A DNA stretch of 55,980 nt from Stutzerimonas stutzeri (lineage in GTDB: Bacteria > Pseudomonadota > Gammaproteobacteria > Pseudomonadales > Pseudomonadaceae), in the NCBI RefSeq assembly GCF_000935215.1, contig NZ_JXXD01000068.1, positions 1 to 55,980 on the forward strand, in the 5' to 3' direction. Under the pieces are notes generated by a model that did no database searches, was not told where the DNA came from, and saw nothing but the letters and a program-made list of their open reading frames with translations. Numbering within the stretch: position 1 is the stretch's first letter; each line of letters opens with the position of its first letter. A program made the position numbers and the translations under genes. Positions 9,855-17,404 of the stretch are shown here, in pieces.

Positions 9855-10203
9855 GGAACCCCCAAATGACAGTAAAACGTGGCCAGCTTAGCAAGCTTTG
9901 CTAGCAGGTACGCGAGAGTGGCTTCTGCCTGAGGATGGTTCTGTCGGGAAGCCTTGCGCATAGCCCCTTTTGCCTGTCCCAGGCTATGCAACAACGCGAG
10001 GGTAACTGCTCGCCGTATTCGCAAGTTTGCTAGCCACCACAGCGCGCTCGCTGCACTCCGAGCAACACGCTCGTCTGCCATGGATCACAGCGCAGGCGAG
10101 CTACCTGCGGCTGACAACGAAATGATCGATTGAAGCATCTAATTGTGTATCGGATGAAATTCATCCTATGATTAAAACATGGGATGAATTGAAAGGTGAT
10201 CAT
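9855..10203. other. Intergenic region upstream of the membrane protein and gntR
   Basis: 350 bases between divergent genes. The left part must carry the promoter of the 475-aa membrane protein. It includes an 8-bp inverted repeat (GCATAGCC at 9958-9965, GGCTATGC at 9982-9989). The right part is AT-rich and holds the palindrome described for gntR. A short open frame on the minus strand (to 10081) is not convincing. Confidence 0.5.
10152..10189 (+). promoter_or_regulatory. Palindromic operator candidate for the GntR regulator
   Basis: A perfect 15-base palindrome, GGATGAAATTCATCC (10152-10166), is followed 15 bases later by a repeated half-site GGATGAATT (10181-10189). Both sit within about 50 bases of the regulator's start codon, which fits autoregulation. 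Confidence 0.6.
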
Positions 10204-10920
10204 ATGTCGTTGCAGTACACCTCGCGCTCGTCACTTGTAGAACGGGTAATCGAGCAAATGCGGTCGCAGATCAATGCTGGCGAGTGGACGCCGGGTATGC
10301 GAATTCCTACCGAAAGCCAGCTCAGCAACTCTTTAGGTGTTGGCAGAAATACCGTCAGAGAGGCAGTGCGAGCGCTGGTTCATACCGGGGTGCTGGAGGT
10401 CCGCCAGGGTGCGGGGACGTTCGTACTCTCCAGTCGAGACCCGTCTGGATTACTCCAGCGCCTAGATCACGCCGCGCTGCATGACCAGCTCGAAGTCCGA
10501 CGCGCGCTGGAGGTCGAAGCTGCGCGTCTGGCTGCGTCGCGGCGCACGGATGAGGACCTGCAAACGATACGTGACGCTCTCGGAGCGCGAGGGACCTGGA
10601 CCGATGACGCCTCACTTGAAGCGTTCGTCGAACGGGATGCCGATTTTCATCTGAGCATCGTCCGCGCCAGCCACAACACCACGCTGCTGGAAATGTATCA
10701 GTTCTTCTGGGCGGGTCTGCAGAACACCATTGCCAAGACGGAGGGCGAGCAGCAGCTCCCGGAACCCACCTATGCAGCACACGCAGTTGTCTATGACGCC
10801 ATAGCCCGCGGTTGTCCCGAGCAGGCTGCCATAGCGGCCAGCGAGCTATTGACTCCGGCGCTCGAAACGCTGGCCAGTACGCTGGAAACCGATTCTCGAA
10901 ACGCGGACACAAGGGAGTAG
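10204..10920 (+). CDS. GntR-family regulator, FadR/FCD subfamily
   Basis: 238 residues. The N-terminal winged helix (about 8-75) has the GntR signature (MRIPTESQLSNSLGVGRNTVREAVRAL). The remainder is an FCD ligand-binding domain with the expected metal-site pattern of Asp and spaced His residues (ADFHLSIVRASHN, later YAAHAVVYDAI). Such proteins bind a small carboxylate and usually repress a neighbouring catabolic or transport gene. The start at 10204 is chosen for the AAGGTGAT just upstream. The TSUP permease gene begins seven bases after its stop, so it likely controls its own operon. The ligand is unknown. Confidence 0.85.
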   Translation: MSLQYTSRSSLVERVIEQMRSQINAGEWTPGMRIPTESQLSNSLGVGRNTVREAVRALVHTGVLEVRQGAGTFVLSSRDPSGLLQRLDHAALHDQLEVRRALEVEAARLAASRRTDEDLQTIRDALGARGTWTDDASLEAFVERDADFHLSIVRASHNTTLLEMYQFFWAGLQNTIAKTEGEQQLPEPTYAAHAVVYDAIARGCPEQAAIAASELLTPALETLASTLETDSRNADTRE

Positions 10921-10927
10921 AACTTTC

Positions 10928-11689
10928 ATGGATCATTCGATCACAACGTGGGCAATTCTGCTGGTTGCCGCTTTTCTTGGCGGCGGGCTGAACGCCATTG
11001 CCGGTGGCGGTAGTTTTTTCACGTTCCCGGCATTGGTTTATGCCGGCGTGCCTGCTGTGGTGGCCAATGCCTCAGGCACGCTCGCGCTTCTACCTGGCTA
11101 TTTTGCAAGCACCTGGGGCTATCGAGAGGACCTGCGCCCGCCAGCAACGCTGTCGATGGGGACGCTCGTTGCCATCAGCCTCGGCGGCGGTGCAGTAGGG
11201 GCGGGGTTGCTGCTGACCACGCCCGATGACGTATTCCGTGCGATCGTGCCTTGGCTATTGCTTATCGCGACGCTGCTGTTCGCCTTCGGGCCCTGGTTAT
11301 TGCGCAGGTTCAAGCGCGATTCGACCGAAAATGAGGCGAATGCACTGGTGCAGGGTTTCACTCTGGCTGTTGTCAGCGTATACGGCGGCTACTTCAATGG
11401 CGGTCTGGGCATCGTGCTACTCGCTGCATTCAGCTTGCTCGGCTATCGAGACATCAACTCGATGCAGGGGCTCAAGAATCTGGTTTCGTCTGTACTGACC
11501 GCGATCGCCGTGTCTGTATATGCATTCGGCGGTGCGATCCTATGGCGCGAAGCGCTGGTGATGATGCTGGCGGCGACTGTCGGCGGCTATGTCATGGCAC
11601 GCGTCGGTCGCCGGCTCCCTTCGAGCTTCGTTCGGGCGGTCGTGATCATCACAGGTGCCGTGATGACGGTGCTTTTTTTCCGCGCCTGA
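10928..11689 (+). CDS. TSUP (TauE/SafE) family anion permease
   Basis: 253 residues, about eight hydrophobic segments, cytoplasmic membrane. The family features are the repeated Gly-rich helix openings: FLGGGLNAIAGGGSFFTFPA near residue 15 and its pseudo-repeat SVYGGYFNGGLGIVLLAAF near 150. TSUP proteins move sulfite, sulfoacetate, taurine-derived or other organic anions; the substrate cannot be read from sequence. It is co-transcribed with the preceding FCD regulator, which points to an inducible organic-anion uptake or export function. Confidence 0.87.
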   Translation: MDHSITTWAILLVAAFLGGGLNAIAGGGSFFTFPALVYAGVPAVVANASGTLALLPGYFASTWGYREDLRPPATLSMGTLVAISLGGGAVGAGLLLTTPDDVFRAIVPWLLLIATLLFAFGPWLLRRFKRDSTENEANALVQGFTLAVVSVYGGYFNGGLGIVLLAAFSLLGYRDINSMQGLKNLVSSVLTAIAVSVYAFGGAILWREALVMMLAATVGGYVMARVGRRLPSSFVRAVVIITGAVMTVLFFRA

Positions 11690-11806
11690 TACCGGCTTGC
11701 TCCATAGGGACCGATTCCGCCTTCTCGCCAATCACTGCTTTCGCTTAAGCTTGATGAGAATTGTTATCTTTAAGCGATGGGTGCATCCACCCAACAGGGA
11801 GTGGCA

Positions 11807-12502
11807 ATGGGCGGATACCTGGCTGATGTGCTGGTTATAGAAGACGATCAGGTTCTCAGCGCTCAACTCGGCGATCTGTTACGCCTGCAGGGATATGCAG
11901 TGCGCTCCAGCTTGCTCGGCGAAAGCGGGCTGGCTATGGCGTTGGCCAATGCACCGGACCTGGTGCTGCTGGATGTGATGCTGCCGGACATCAATGGGCT
12001 TTCTGTACTGCGCCGGCTGCGCGAGCAACAACAGACACCGGTGATCATGCTCACCGCATGCGGAGCAGAGGAAGAACGGATTCGCGGACTGCGCCACGGC
12101 GCGGATGACTATCTGTCCAAACCATTCAACCTGACCGAACTACAGCTGCGCATCGATGCGATCTTGCGGCGAACTCGCAGCATGGAACATCGCGTACCGT
12201 CGCCATCGACGCTTCAGGTCGATTCACTTGTGCTCGAACGATGCAGTCTACATGCACGCGCCGGCTCGTATGACCTCGCGCTGACGCCCTTGCAGTTCCG
12301 GCTGCTTTGGCAGTTCTTGCTGCAGCGTGGGGAGGTGCTCAGCAAGCCTTATCTCTACCGTGTGGTTCTGGATCGTGAGTACAGCGGTTATGACCGCAGC
12401 CTCGACATGCACGTCAGCCGGATACGGCGACATTTGAGCGATGCAGGCGTGGCAGCCGACCGCCTGCAAACGCTCCACGGTCGTGGCTACTGTTTCCAAT
12501 GA
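11807..12502 (+). CDS. OmpR/PhoB-family response regulator
   Basis: 231 residues. The receiver domain shows the acidic pair IEDD, the phospho-acceptor Asp in LLDVMLPDI (residue 56) and the conserved Lys in SKPFN. The C-terminal winged helix ends with the typical DMHVSRIRRHL and GRGYCFQ. The start at 11807 is preceded by AGGGAG at good spacing; an earlier in-frame ATG at 11777 lacks one. Its stop overlaps the start of the adjoining sensor kinase. Position before a TonB-dependent receptor suggests control of that receptor, but the partner kinase is broken here. Confidence 0.9.
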   Translation: MGGYLADVLVIEDDQVLSAQLGDLLRLQGYAVRSSLLGESGLAMALANAPDLVLLDVMLPDINGLSVLRRLREQQQTPVIMLTACGAEEERIRGLRHGADDYLSKPFNLTELQLRIDAILRRTRSMEHRVPSPSTLQVDSLVLERCSLHARAGSYDLALTPLQFRLLWQFLLQRGEVLSKPYLYRVVLDREYSGYDRSLDMHVSRIRRHLSDAGVAADRLQTLHGRGYCFQ

Positions 12503-13606
12503 ATCGGCGCCTGTTCTGGAAACTCTGCCTAGGCGTGGCGCTGGGTAGCGTAGCGTTGTTCTGGGTCATCGCACGGCTTAGTGGTCAAGCCGAAGAACAG
12601 ATGAGTTTCATTGACGCCGACCATCAGCGCACCCTGCGTCAGTACGCACTGCAGGCCGAAGAGCTGTATCGCACTGGCGATGAGCGGGCGCTGCGGGACT
12701 GGCTGCGTAGTGTGCAGCGCCAGGAGCAAATCTGGGCAGCCGTAGTCCAGCCGCAGCTGCAAGCCTTGGCCGGCAGTGAATTGTCCAAGCGCTTCCTCAG
12801 TGAGTTTAGTCTCGGGCGGGACCCGTCCTGGAAGATCCACCTCTACTTTCAGGACAACCCGATCATGGACGTGCCGTTCGCCGATGGACAGCGGCATTTT
12901 CTGATTCAGCTGCCGCAGCGAATGCGGCCCGGGCATTACTGGTACCCCGCGCGGCTGTTGCTCGAGCTGGTTCTGCCGCTGATCCTCTTGGTGATTGGCT
13001 GCCTCTTGCTGTATCGCCATCTGATGCGACCGCTGAATCGACTCCAACAAGCAACCCGTCGCTTCAGCGAAGGGGATTATGAAGCTCGGGCCGGATTGTT
13101 GCTGGGCTCGCGACGCGATGAGCTGGCTCGAGACCGAGCGCCCGAGGCTGCGCGACGAGACGCTGGATCTCACCGATCTGCTCGACAGCATTATCGACGA
13201 CGCACGTTTCGAATTTCCGGACCGCCACATCGATACGCAACTTCCCGTAGAGGCTGAACTAACTGGCAGTTGCCACCGCGCGCTTGGCCAAGCGATCGAG
13301 AACATCGTACGCAACGCTCTTGAACATACGCCACCCGGTGGCACGGTGAGCATTCATCTGAACTGCGATCCACAGACGTACCTTCTTGAGGTCATCGACG
13401 AAGGGTCTGGGGTGCCAGAGCAATGGTTAGAGCGCATTTTCCAGCCATTTGAGCGTTTGAGTTCAGATCGAGCGGGATTCGGTCTTGGGCTGGCTCTAGC
13501 GCAGCGCCAAGTCTTCGCCATCGGCGGCTGCCTGACTGCGCGCAATCATGAGCAAGGAGGGCTTTGCATGACTATCCGGTTGCCACGCGAGGCCTCTGCC
13601 GCGTAA
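12499..13606 (+). pseudogene. Sensor histidine kinase, broken by an internal deletion
   Basis: The first frame (from 12499) encodes a first membrane helix (about residues 7-27), a periplasmic sensor domain, a second helix near 153-172 and a HAMP region (HLMRPLNRLQQATRRFSEGDYEAR). At about 13110-13140 homology jumps to a frame shifted by one base, which encodes a normal ATPase domain: N box ENIVRNALEHTP, G1 DEGSGVP, F box PFERL, G2 GFGLGLAL. Everything between HAMP and the end of the dimerisation helix, including the phospho-acceptor His box, is absent. Compared with kinases of this class about 65-75 codons are missing and the frame is not kept, so the gene should not make a working kinase. 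The downstream part also has its own in-frame ATG at 13079. Confidence 0.85.
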
Positions 13607-13648
13607 CAGTTGTAAAAGTGATACAGAAGGCCGATCCTTCCGGTGACA

Positions 13649-13679
13649 ATCATTAATACGAAACGTTCGCATTAATGAT
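13649..13679 (+). promoter_or_regulatory. Long palindrome upstream of the TonB-dependent receptor
   Basis: 31 bases with 9-base arms ATCATTAAT (13649-13657) and ATTAATGAT (13671-13679), and inner arms CGAA/TTCG; only the centre and one pair do not match. It ends 12 bases before the receptor ATG. It is a strong operator candidate for the adjacent response regulator or for a metal repressor. The left part (TGACAATCATTAAT) also loosely resembles a Fur half-site pair. Confidence 0.6.
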
Positions 13680-13691
13680 CGAGGTTCACCA

Positions 13692-15644
13692 ATGCAACAC
13701 TGTCCATGCCAGCGGTCTTTACTTGGCTCCTTATCGTTCGCTGCGCTGTTGAGCGCTTTGCCCTGCCAGGCTCAATCCAGCGATCCCCTTGAGCTCGACG
13801 GTGTCGAAGTGACCGCGCGCCATGTTCAAGAGGACAGCGTTGAGGCCGAACAACTTCAGCATTTTCAGGCGGCTGATCTTCAGGATGTGTTCGAGTCCAG
13901 CCCCGAGGTCTCGGTTGGCGGCGGTCCCGCAGTCGCGCAGAAGCTCTATTTGCGTGGCTTCGAGGACACGCTGCTCAATATCACGATCGATGGTGCCAGC
14001 CAGCCAGGTCAGACGTTCCACCACACCGGTCGTATTGGTATCGAACCGGAACTGCTAAAGCGTGCTGAGGTGCAGGCGGGGACGGGTGACGCGACTTCCG
14101 GGCCAGGGGCGCTGGGTGGTTCGATTCGATTCGTCACCAAGGACCCCGATGACCTGTTGCGGGAGGGTGAACAGGTAGGCGCGCTTATCAAGGGTGGCTA
14201 TTTCAGCAGTGCTGAAGGTTACAAACCCAGTTCGAGTCTTTACGGCCGCTTCAACGAAAACTGGTCTGCATTGGCCGTGGCGACCTATCAAGAGCAAAAC
14301 GATTACGAAGATGGAAACGGGCGCGATGTGCTGGGCACGGGCGCGCGTCAGCAACTAGGTTTCGCCAAGCTGGTCGGCCGGTTGAACGATGAGCAGACGC
14401 TGCGCCTGTCCTACGAGAAGCGCACCGATGAAGGCGAACGCACCCAGCGACCTCAATGGATCCCGAGCGGCTTCAATCCGCTCTTTCCTTTGGAAACAGA
14501 GCGTGACACCTGGACGTTGAAGTACGGCTGGAACCCGCTAAGCGAACTGGTCGATCTTGAGGTGACTACCTACCACACGTCCACAGAACTGCAGCAGGAT
14601 GGCCGCTGGGGGCTGTATATCGGCGATACCGCTAGCGCAGGGTTGGATGTGCGCAATACCAGCGAATTCGGTGCTCATCGTCTGACGTATGGGATTGACT
14701 ACCGAGACGACAAAACCAGTCTAGGCCCTGCCGGCGATCGCGATCTGGATCAGGAGGAGGGCAGTGTGCTCGGTTTCTACGTCCAGGATAGTTATCGGCT
14801 GACCGAGAGGCTGCTGTTGGGCATGGGTGTTCGTTACGATCGATACCGCCTTGATGATCGCGACGGGCAGGACTTCGCCGACGCAGGCTTCAGCCCAAAT
14901 CTGAGCCTTCGCTACCAGGTAACTCCGCAACTTGCGCTGATCGCTGGGCACTCCCAAGCGCTTCGCGGCGTGCAAGTCCGCGATGCGTTCAAGCTTGACG
15001 CGGCTGCCAACGAGGCGGATCTCGATGCCGAAAAAGCGCGCACCAACGAGCTGGGATTCGAATTCCGAGAGGGCGGTTTGGAGCTGTCCGGCAAGATCTA
15101 CGATACGCGGATTCGCGATGCGATCTACGATCCCAGCGGCCGGCCCAATCTCTATGTGAACGGCGGGACGCTGAAAAGCCGCGGCGTTCTGCTCCAAAGC
15201 GCTTATCACTGGCAGCAGCTGAGCGTTGGGCTGAGCTTCCACCATAACGATATCGAGCTGGACGGCGATGACCTGAACGTATACGAACACAACGGTCTCG
15301 GTACCACACTAGGCGATACGTGGATTGGCTTCGCTGATTACCGGGTTGGTGACAGGTTGAATTTGGGCTGGCAGGGCCGTTTCGTTCAGGCGGTGGATTC
15401 ACTGCACACCGGTGTCGGCACTCTGAACAAACCAGGGTATGGCGTGCACGACCTTTATGCGCAATGGGCGGCTTTGCCCGATGAACGTCTTGTCCTGAAC
15501 CTGACGCTGAAGAACGTCTTTGACAAGCAGTATCTGGATCACGCCAGTAACGAAGATTTCGAGCGTATCCCAGGCTACGAAGGTGTGCGTGGCAGTTACG
15601 AGTCTGGCCGCGAGCTGCGCCTCGGTGTGGCTCTGCGAATCTGA
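13692..15644 (+). CDS. TonB-dependent outer-membrane receptor
   Basis: 650 residues. It has a signal peptide (to about residue 28, cleavage after PCQA), a short TonB-box-like region LELDGVEVTAR, a plug domain (about 45-150, with LYLRGFEDTLLNITIDG and SGPGALGGSIRFVTKDP), then a 22-strand type barrel ending in a terminal aromatic-like strand GRELRLGVALRI. These receptors import siderophores, metal chelates, haem or other ligands with TonB-ExbBD energy. Downstream of a two-component pair, metal or siderophore uptake is likely, but the ligand cannot be read from the sequence. Confidence 0.88.
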   Translation: MQHCPCQRSLLGSLSFAALLSALPCQAQSSDPLELDGVEVTARHVQEDSVEAEQLQHFQAADLQDVFESSPEVSVGGGPAVAQKLYLRGFEDTLLNITIDGASQPGQTFHHTGRIGIEPELLKRAEVQAGTGDATSGPGALGGSIRFVTKDPDDLLREGEQVGALIKGGYFSSAEGYKPSSSLYGRFNENWSALAVATYQEQNDYEDGNGRDVLGTGARQQLGFAKLVGRLNDEQTLRLSYEKRTDEGERTQRPQWIPSGFNPLFPLETERDTWTLKYGWNPLSELVDLEVTTYHTSTELQQDGRWGLYIGDTASAGLDVRNTSEFGAHRLTYGIDYRDDKTSLGPAGDRDLDQEEGSVLGFYVQDSYRLTERLLLGMGVRYDRYRLDDRDGQDFADAGFSPNLSLRYQVTPQLALIAGHSQALRGVQVRDAFKLDAAANEADLDAEKARTNELGFEFREGGLELSGKIYDTRIRDAIYDPSGRPNLYVNGGTLKSRGVLLQSAYHWQQLSVGLSFHHNDIELDGDDLNVYEHNGLGTTLGDTWIGFADYRVGDRLNLGWQGRFVQAVDSLHTGVGTLNKPGYGVHDLYAQWAALPDERLVLNLTLKNVFDKQYLDHASNEDFERIPGYEGVRGSYESGRELRLGVALRI

Positions 15645-15741
15645 TGATCTCTGATCAGGGCGGGCCTGAGGTCGCTCACCTGACTGTATGACCCGAAGAG
15701 CATCTTTCGGGCCACCAGACGTATCGATGCACTCAGGGCTG

Positions 15742-16167
15742 TCAGCTCAGAACCAGGCGGACGTCGATGTTCCCGCGAGTTGCATTGGAGTACGGGCAAA
15801 CCTGATGTGCAGCGTCGATAAGGCTTTGGGCCAGCTCCCGGTCAAGGCCTGGCAGGCTGATCTGCAGCTCGACCTCGAGGCCGAACCCGCCAGGGATCTG
15901 GCCGATACCGACGTTGGCGGTAACCGCGGTGTCGGCCGGCAACGTTTGCTTCTGCTGGCCAGCGACGAACTTCAGGGCGCCAATGAAGCACGCCGAATAC
16001 CCGGCCGCAAACAGCTGTTCCGGGTTCGTTGCGTCGCCTCCCTGACCGCCCAGCTCGCGAGGAGTGCTCAACTTGACGTCAAGGTTGCTGTCCGACGAAA
16101 CGGCTCGCCCATCGCGCCCTCCGGTGGCCGCAACGGTTGCTATGTAGAGAGGCTGAATGGGTTGCAT
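15742..16167 (-). CDS. ohr: Organic hydroperoxide resistance protein Ohr
   Basis: 141 residues. This is an OsmC/Ohr-fold thiol peroxidase that reduces organic and fatty-acid hydroperoxides using lipoylated proteins. Both catalytic cysteines are present: Cys60 in [13 protein letters not shown] and Cys124 in [13 protein letters not shown]. The N-terminal IYxTxATATGGRDG-type signature is also visible ([15 protein letters not shown]). It lies downstream of its own regulator ohrR on the same strand, with a separate promoter region between them. Confidence 0.96.
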   Translation of the reverse strand: MQPIQPLYIATVAATGGRDGRAVSSDSNLDVKLSTPRELGGQGGDATNPEQLFAAGYSACFIGALKFVAGQQKQTLPADTAVTANVGIGQIPGGFGLEVELQISLPGLDRELAQSLIDAAHQVCPYSNATRGNIDVRLVLS

Positions 16168-16194
16168 GATTTTCTCCTTAGCGTAATGGAAGTT

Positions 16195-16252
16195 ATTTTG
16201 CGCGCTAACTAAATGCCGTGAGGAAAGTAGTCAGGATTTACTTTGCGCGCAA
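16195..16252 (-). promoter_or_regulatory. Candidate OhrR operators in the ohr promoter region
   Basis: Two copies of a TTTGCGCGC element lie upstream of ohr: TTTTGCGCGC at 16196-16205 and the perfect palindrome TTGCGCGCAA at 16243-16252. A third, GGCGCGCAAA at 16818-16827, lies upstream of ohrR. The shared element at both promoters fits a common regulator, most simply OhrR. Confidence 0.5.
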
Positions 16253-16319
16253 GGTTTTTCGCCCTTCGGCCATTCCGCCGCTGGCACAGCAGCGAGCATC
16301 GTCGGGCCGCTAGGAGGGA

Positions 16320-16769
16320 TTAGGCGAGCTTTTGCAGTGCGGTGCGCAGGGCGATGATTTGCGTCTTTAGCGCTGCCACCGTTTCCGCGGTCTGCCCGCT
16401 GGCGCTGAGGATACTGGCCGGAAAGCATTCGGCTTCAGCCTGTAATGCTCGACCCTGCTCGGTCAGGCGCAGTTCCACTACCCGTTCGTCATCGCTGCGG
16501 CGAGTGCGAGTGATGAAGCCTTCAGCCTCAAGCCGTTTCAGTAGCGGTGTGAGCGAGCCCGGATCGGTCAGCAGGCGCGCGCTGATGTCACCTACGGTGA
16601 TGCCATCGCCTTCCCATAACACCAACATCGCCAGGTACTGCGGATAGGTTAGGCCGATCCGTCGAAGCATCGGCTTGTAGACCTTGGTCATCAGCAACGA
16701 GGTCGAATGCAAAGCGAAGCAGAGTTGGTTGTCCAGCTGCAGGGCCGGACAGGAGCGGGGCTTGGTCAT
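16320..16769 (-). CDS. ohrR: MarR-family peroxide-sensing repressor OhrR
   Basis: 149 residues from the family-consistent start MTKPRSCPAL; the frame is open further upstream. The MarR winged helix spans about 30-105 (GDISARLLTDPGSLTPLLKRLEAEGF, then DDERVVELRLTEQG). The reactive cysteine is Cys17 in LDNQLCFALHSTS, with a second cysteine at 115, so it looks like a 2-Cys OhrR that forms a disulfide when oxidised by organic hydroperoxide and releases DNA. It is 150 bases upstream of ohr on the same strand. Confidence 0.93.
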   Translation of the reverse strand: MTKPRSCPALQLDNQLCFALHSTSLLMTKVYKPMLRRIGLTYPQYLAMLVLWEGDGITVGDISARLLTDPGSLTPLLKRLEAEGFITRTRRSDDERVVELRLTEQGRALQAEAECFPASILSASGQTAETVAALKTQIIALRTALQKLA

Positions 16770-17181
16770 GATCGGAATGGTCGGGAAAGGTGGCATAACG
16801 TTATAGCCCAAACCTCTGGCGCGCAAATGTAGCGAAATCACGCCTGTTAGCCGTAATAGCGGAGCTGTAGGAGCGCCTGTCAAAACGAGCTCATTTCGCC
16901 TTAAAGAGAGAGGAGCGGGAGCTTATAAATAGCGGCTCATTTCAATGAAAATTAGATTAGCGGTTACGTGCGTATTGTTTTTGTCGCGCAATTGAACACT
17001 TACAGAAAAAGTTTTGATATCTCAGCGGGCGTTTGTTGGATATGGACTAGCGCTATCCCATTAAAAATAGCTGACGATTGTAGCCCGGTATCTATCCGGC
17101 TGCTCTCTTTATCGACGGTAGAGGACGACCTCTGACCGCCTGTCGGCAGTCTCGTCGCCAAGACTCAAGCGCATTCCAATG

Positions 17182-17273
17182 CTGGTATTAATTCCGCGCC
17201 GTATACGCTGGCTGCCATGCCTGCGCCAAGCTTGACTCGAATCAATTCTTTCCCTATCTGGGATTAATACCAG
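17182..17273 (+). repeat. Inverted repeat flanking the DNR/FNR-type box
   Basis: CTGGTATTAATTCC (17182-17195) and GGGATTAATACCAG (17260-17273) are 14-base inverted copies with one mismatch, 64 bases apart. They flank the candidate anaerobic activator box, and the right arm covers the expected -10 region, so they could be sites for a second regulator or a looping repressor. Confidence 0.55.
17232..17245 (+). promoter_or_regulatory. DNR/Anr (FNR-type) box of the nirK-nor operon
   Basis: TTGACTCGAATCAA fits the FNR-superfamily site TTGAY-N4-ATCAA. If activation is class II (-41.5), transcription would start near 17280, with TAATAC (17265-17270) as -10, giving a leader of about 125 bases to nirK. 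In Pseudomonas such boxes are bound by Anr and by the NO-sensing DNR. Confidence 0.78.
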
Positions 17274-17404
17274 ATCAATTATTCTGCGCTTTTAATAAGC
17301 TTATTTTGAATTAATAGGGTGCGCCGCAACTTTTTACTCCGACGGATAGTTTTCTCATGACTAAACTGATGGTCGAGATCAACTCGGTGTTAAGAGGGCC
17401 AGGC

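Larger units (their letters stand above)
16770..17404. other. AT-rich intergenic region between ohrR and nirK
   Basis: About 635 bases with no convincing gene. It is clearly more AT-rich than its surroundings from about 16900 on. The left end carries the ohrR promoter side; the right half carries the DNR/FNR-type box, a flanking inverted repeat and a 12-base palindrome AATAAGCTTATT (17294-17305). The middle (16920-17180) shows nothing I can identify. Confidence 0.6.

Noticed and set aside
9812-10081. 89-codon open frame on the minus strand upstream of the 475-aa membrane protein
   Set aside because: Ala/Leu/Arg-rich, overlaps the start of a better gene by 43 bases, no ribosome site or family resemblance; typical chance frame in high-GC DNA.
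13079-13606. Separate small kinase-like gene starting at the ATG at 13079
   Set aside because: The first codons are out-of-frame HAMP sequence; the frame is better explained as the 3' half of a deleted sensor kinase.
13646-13660. Fur box before the TonB receptor
   Set aside because: TGACAATCATTAAT matches only part of the 7-1-7 Fur pattern; the larger palindrome explains the sequence better, so Fur control is not claimed.
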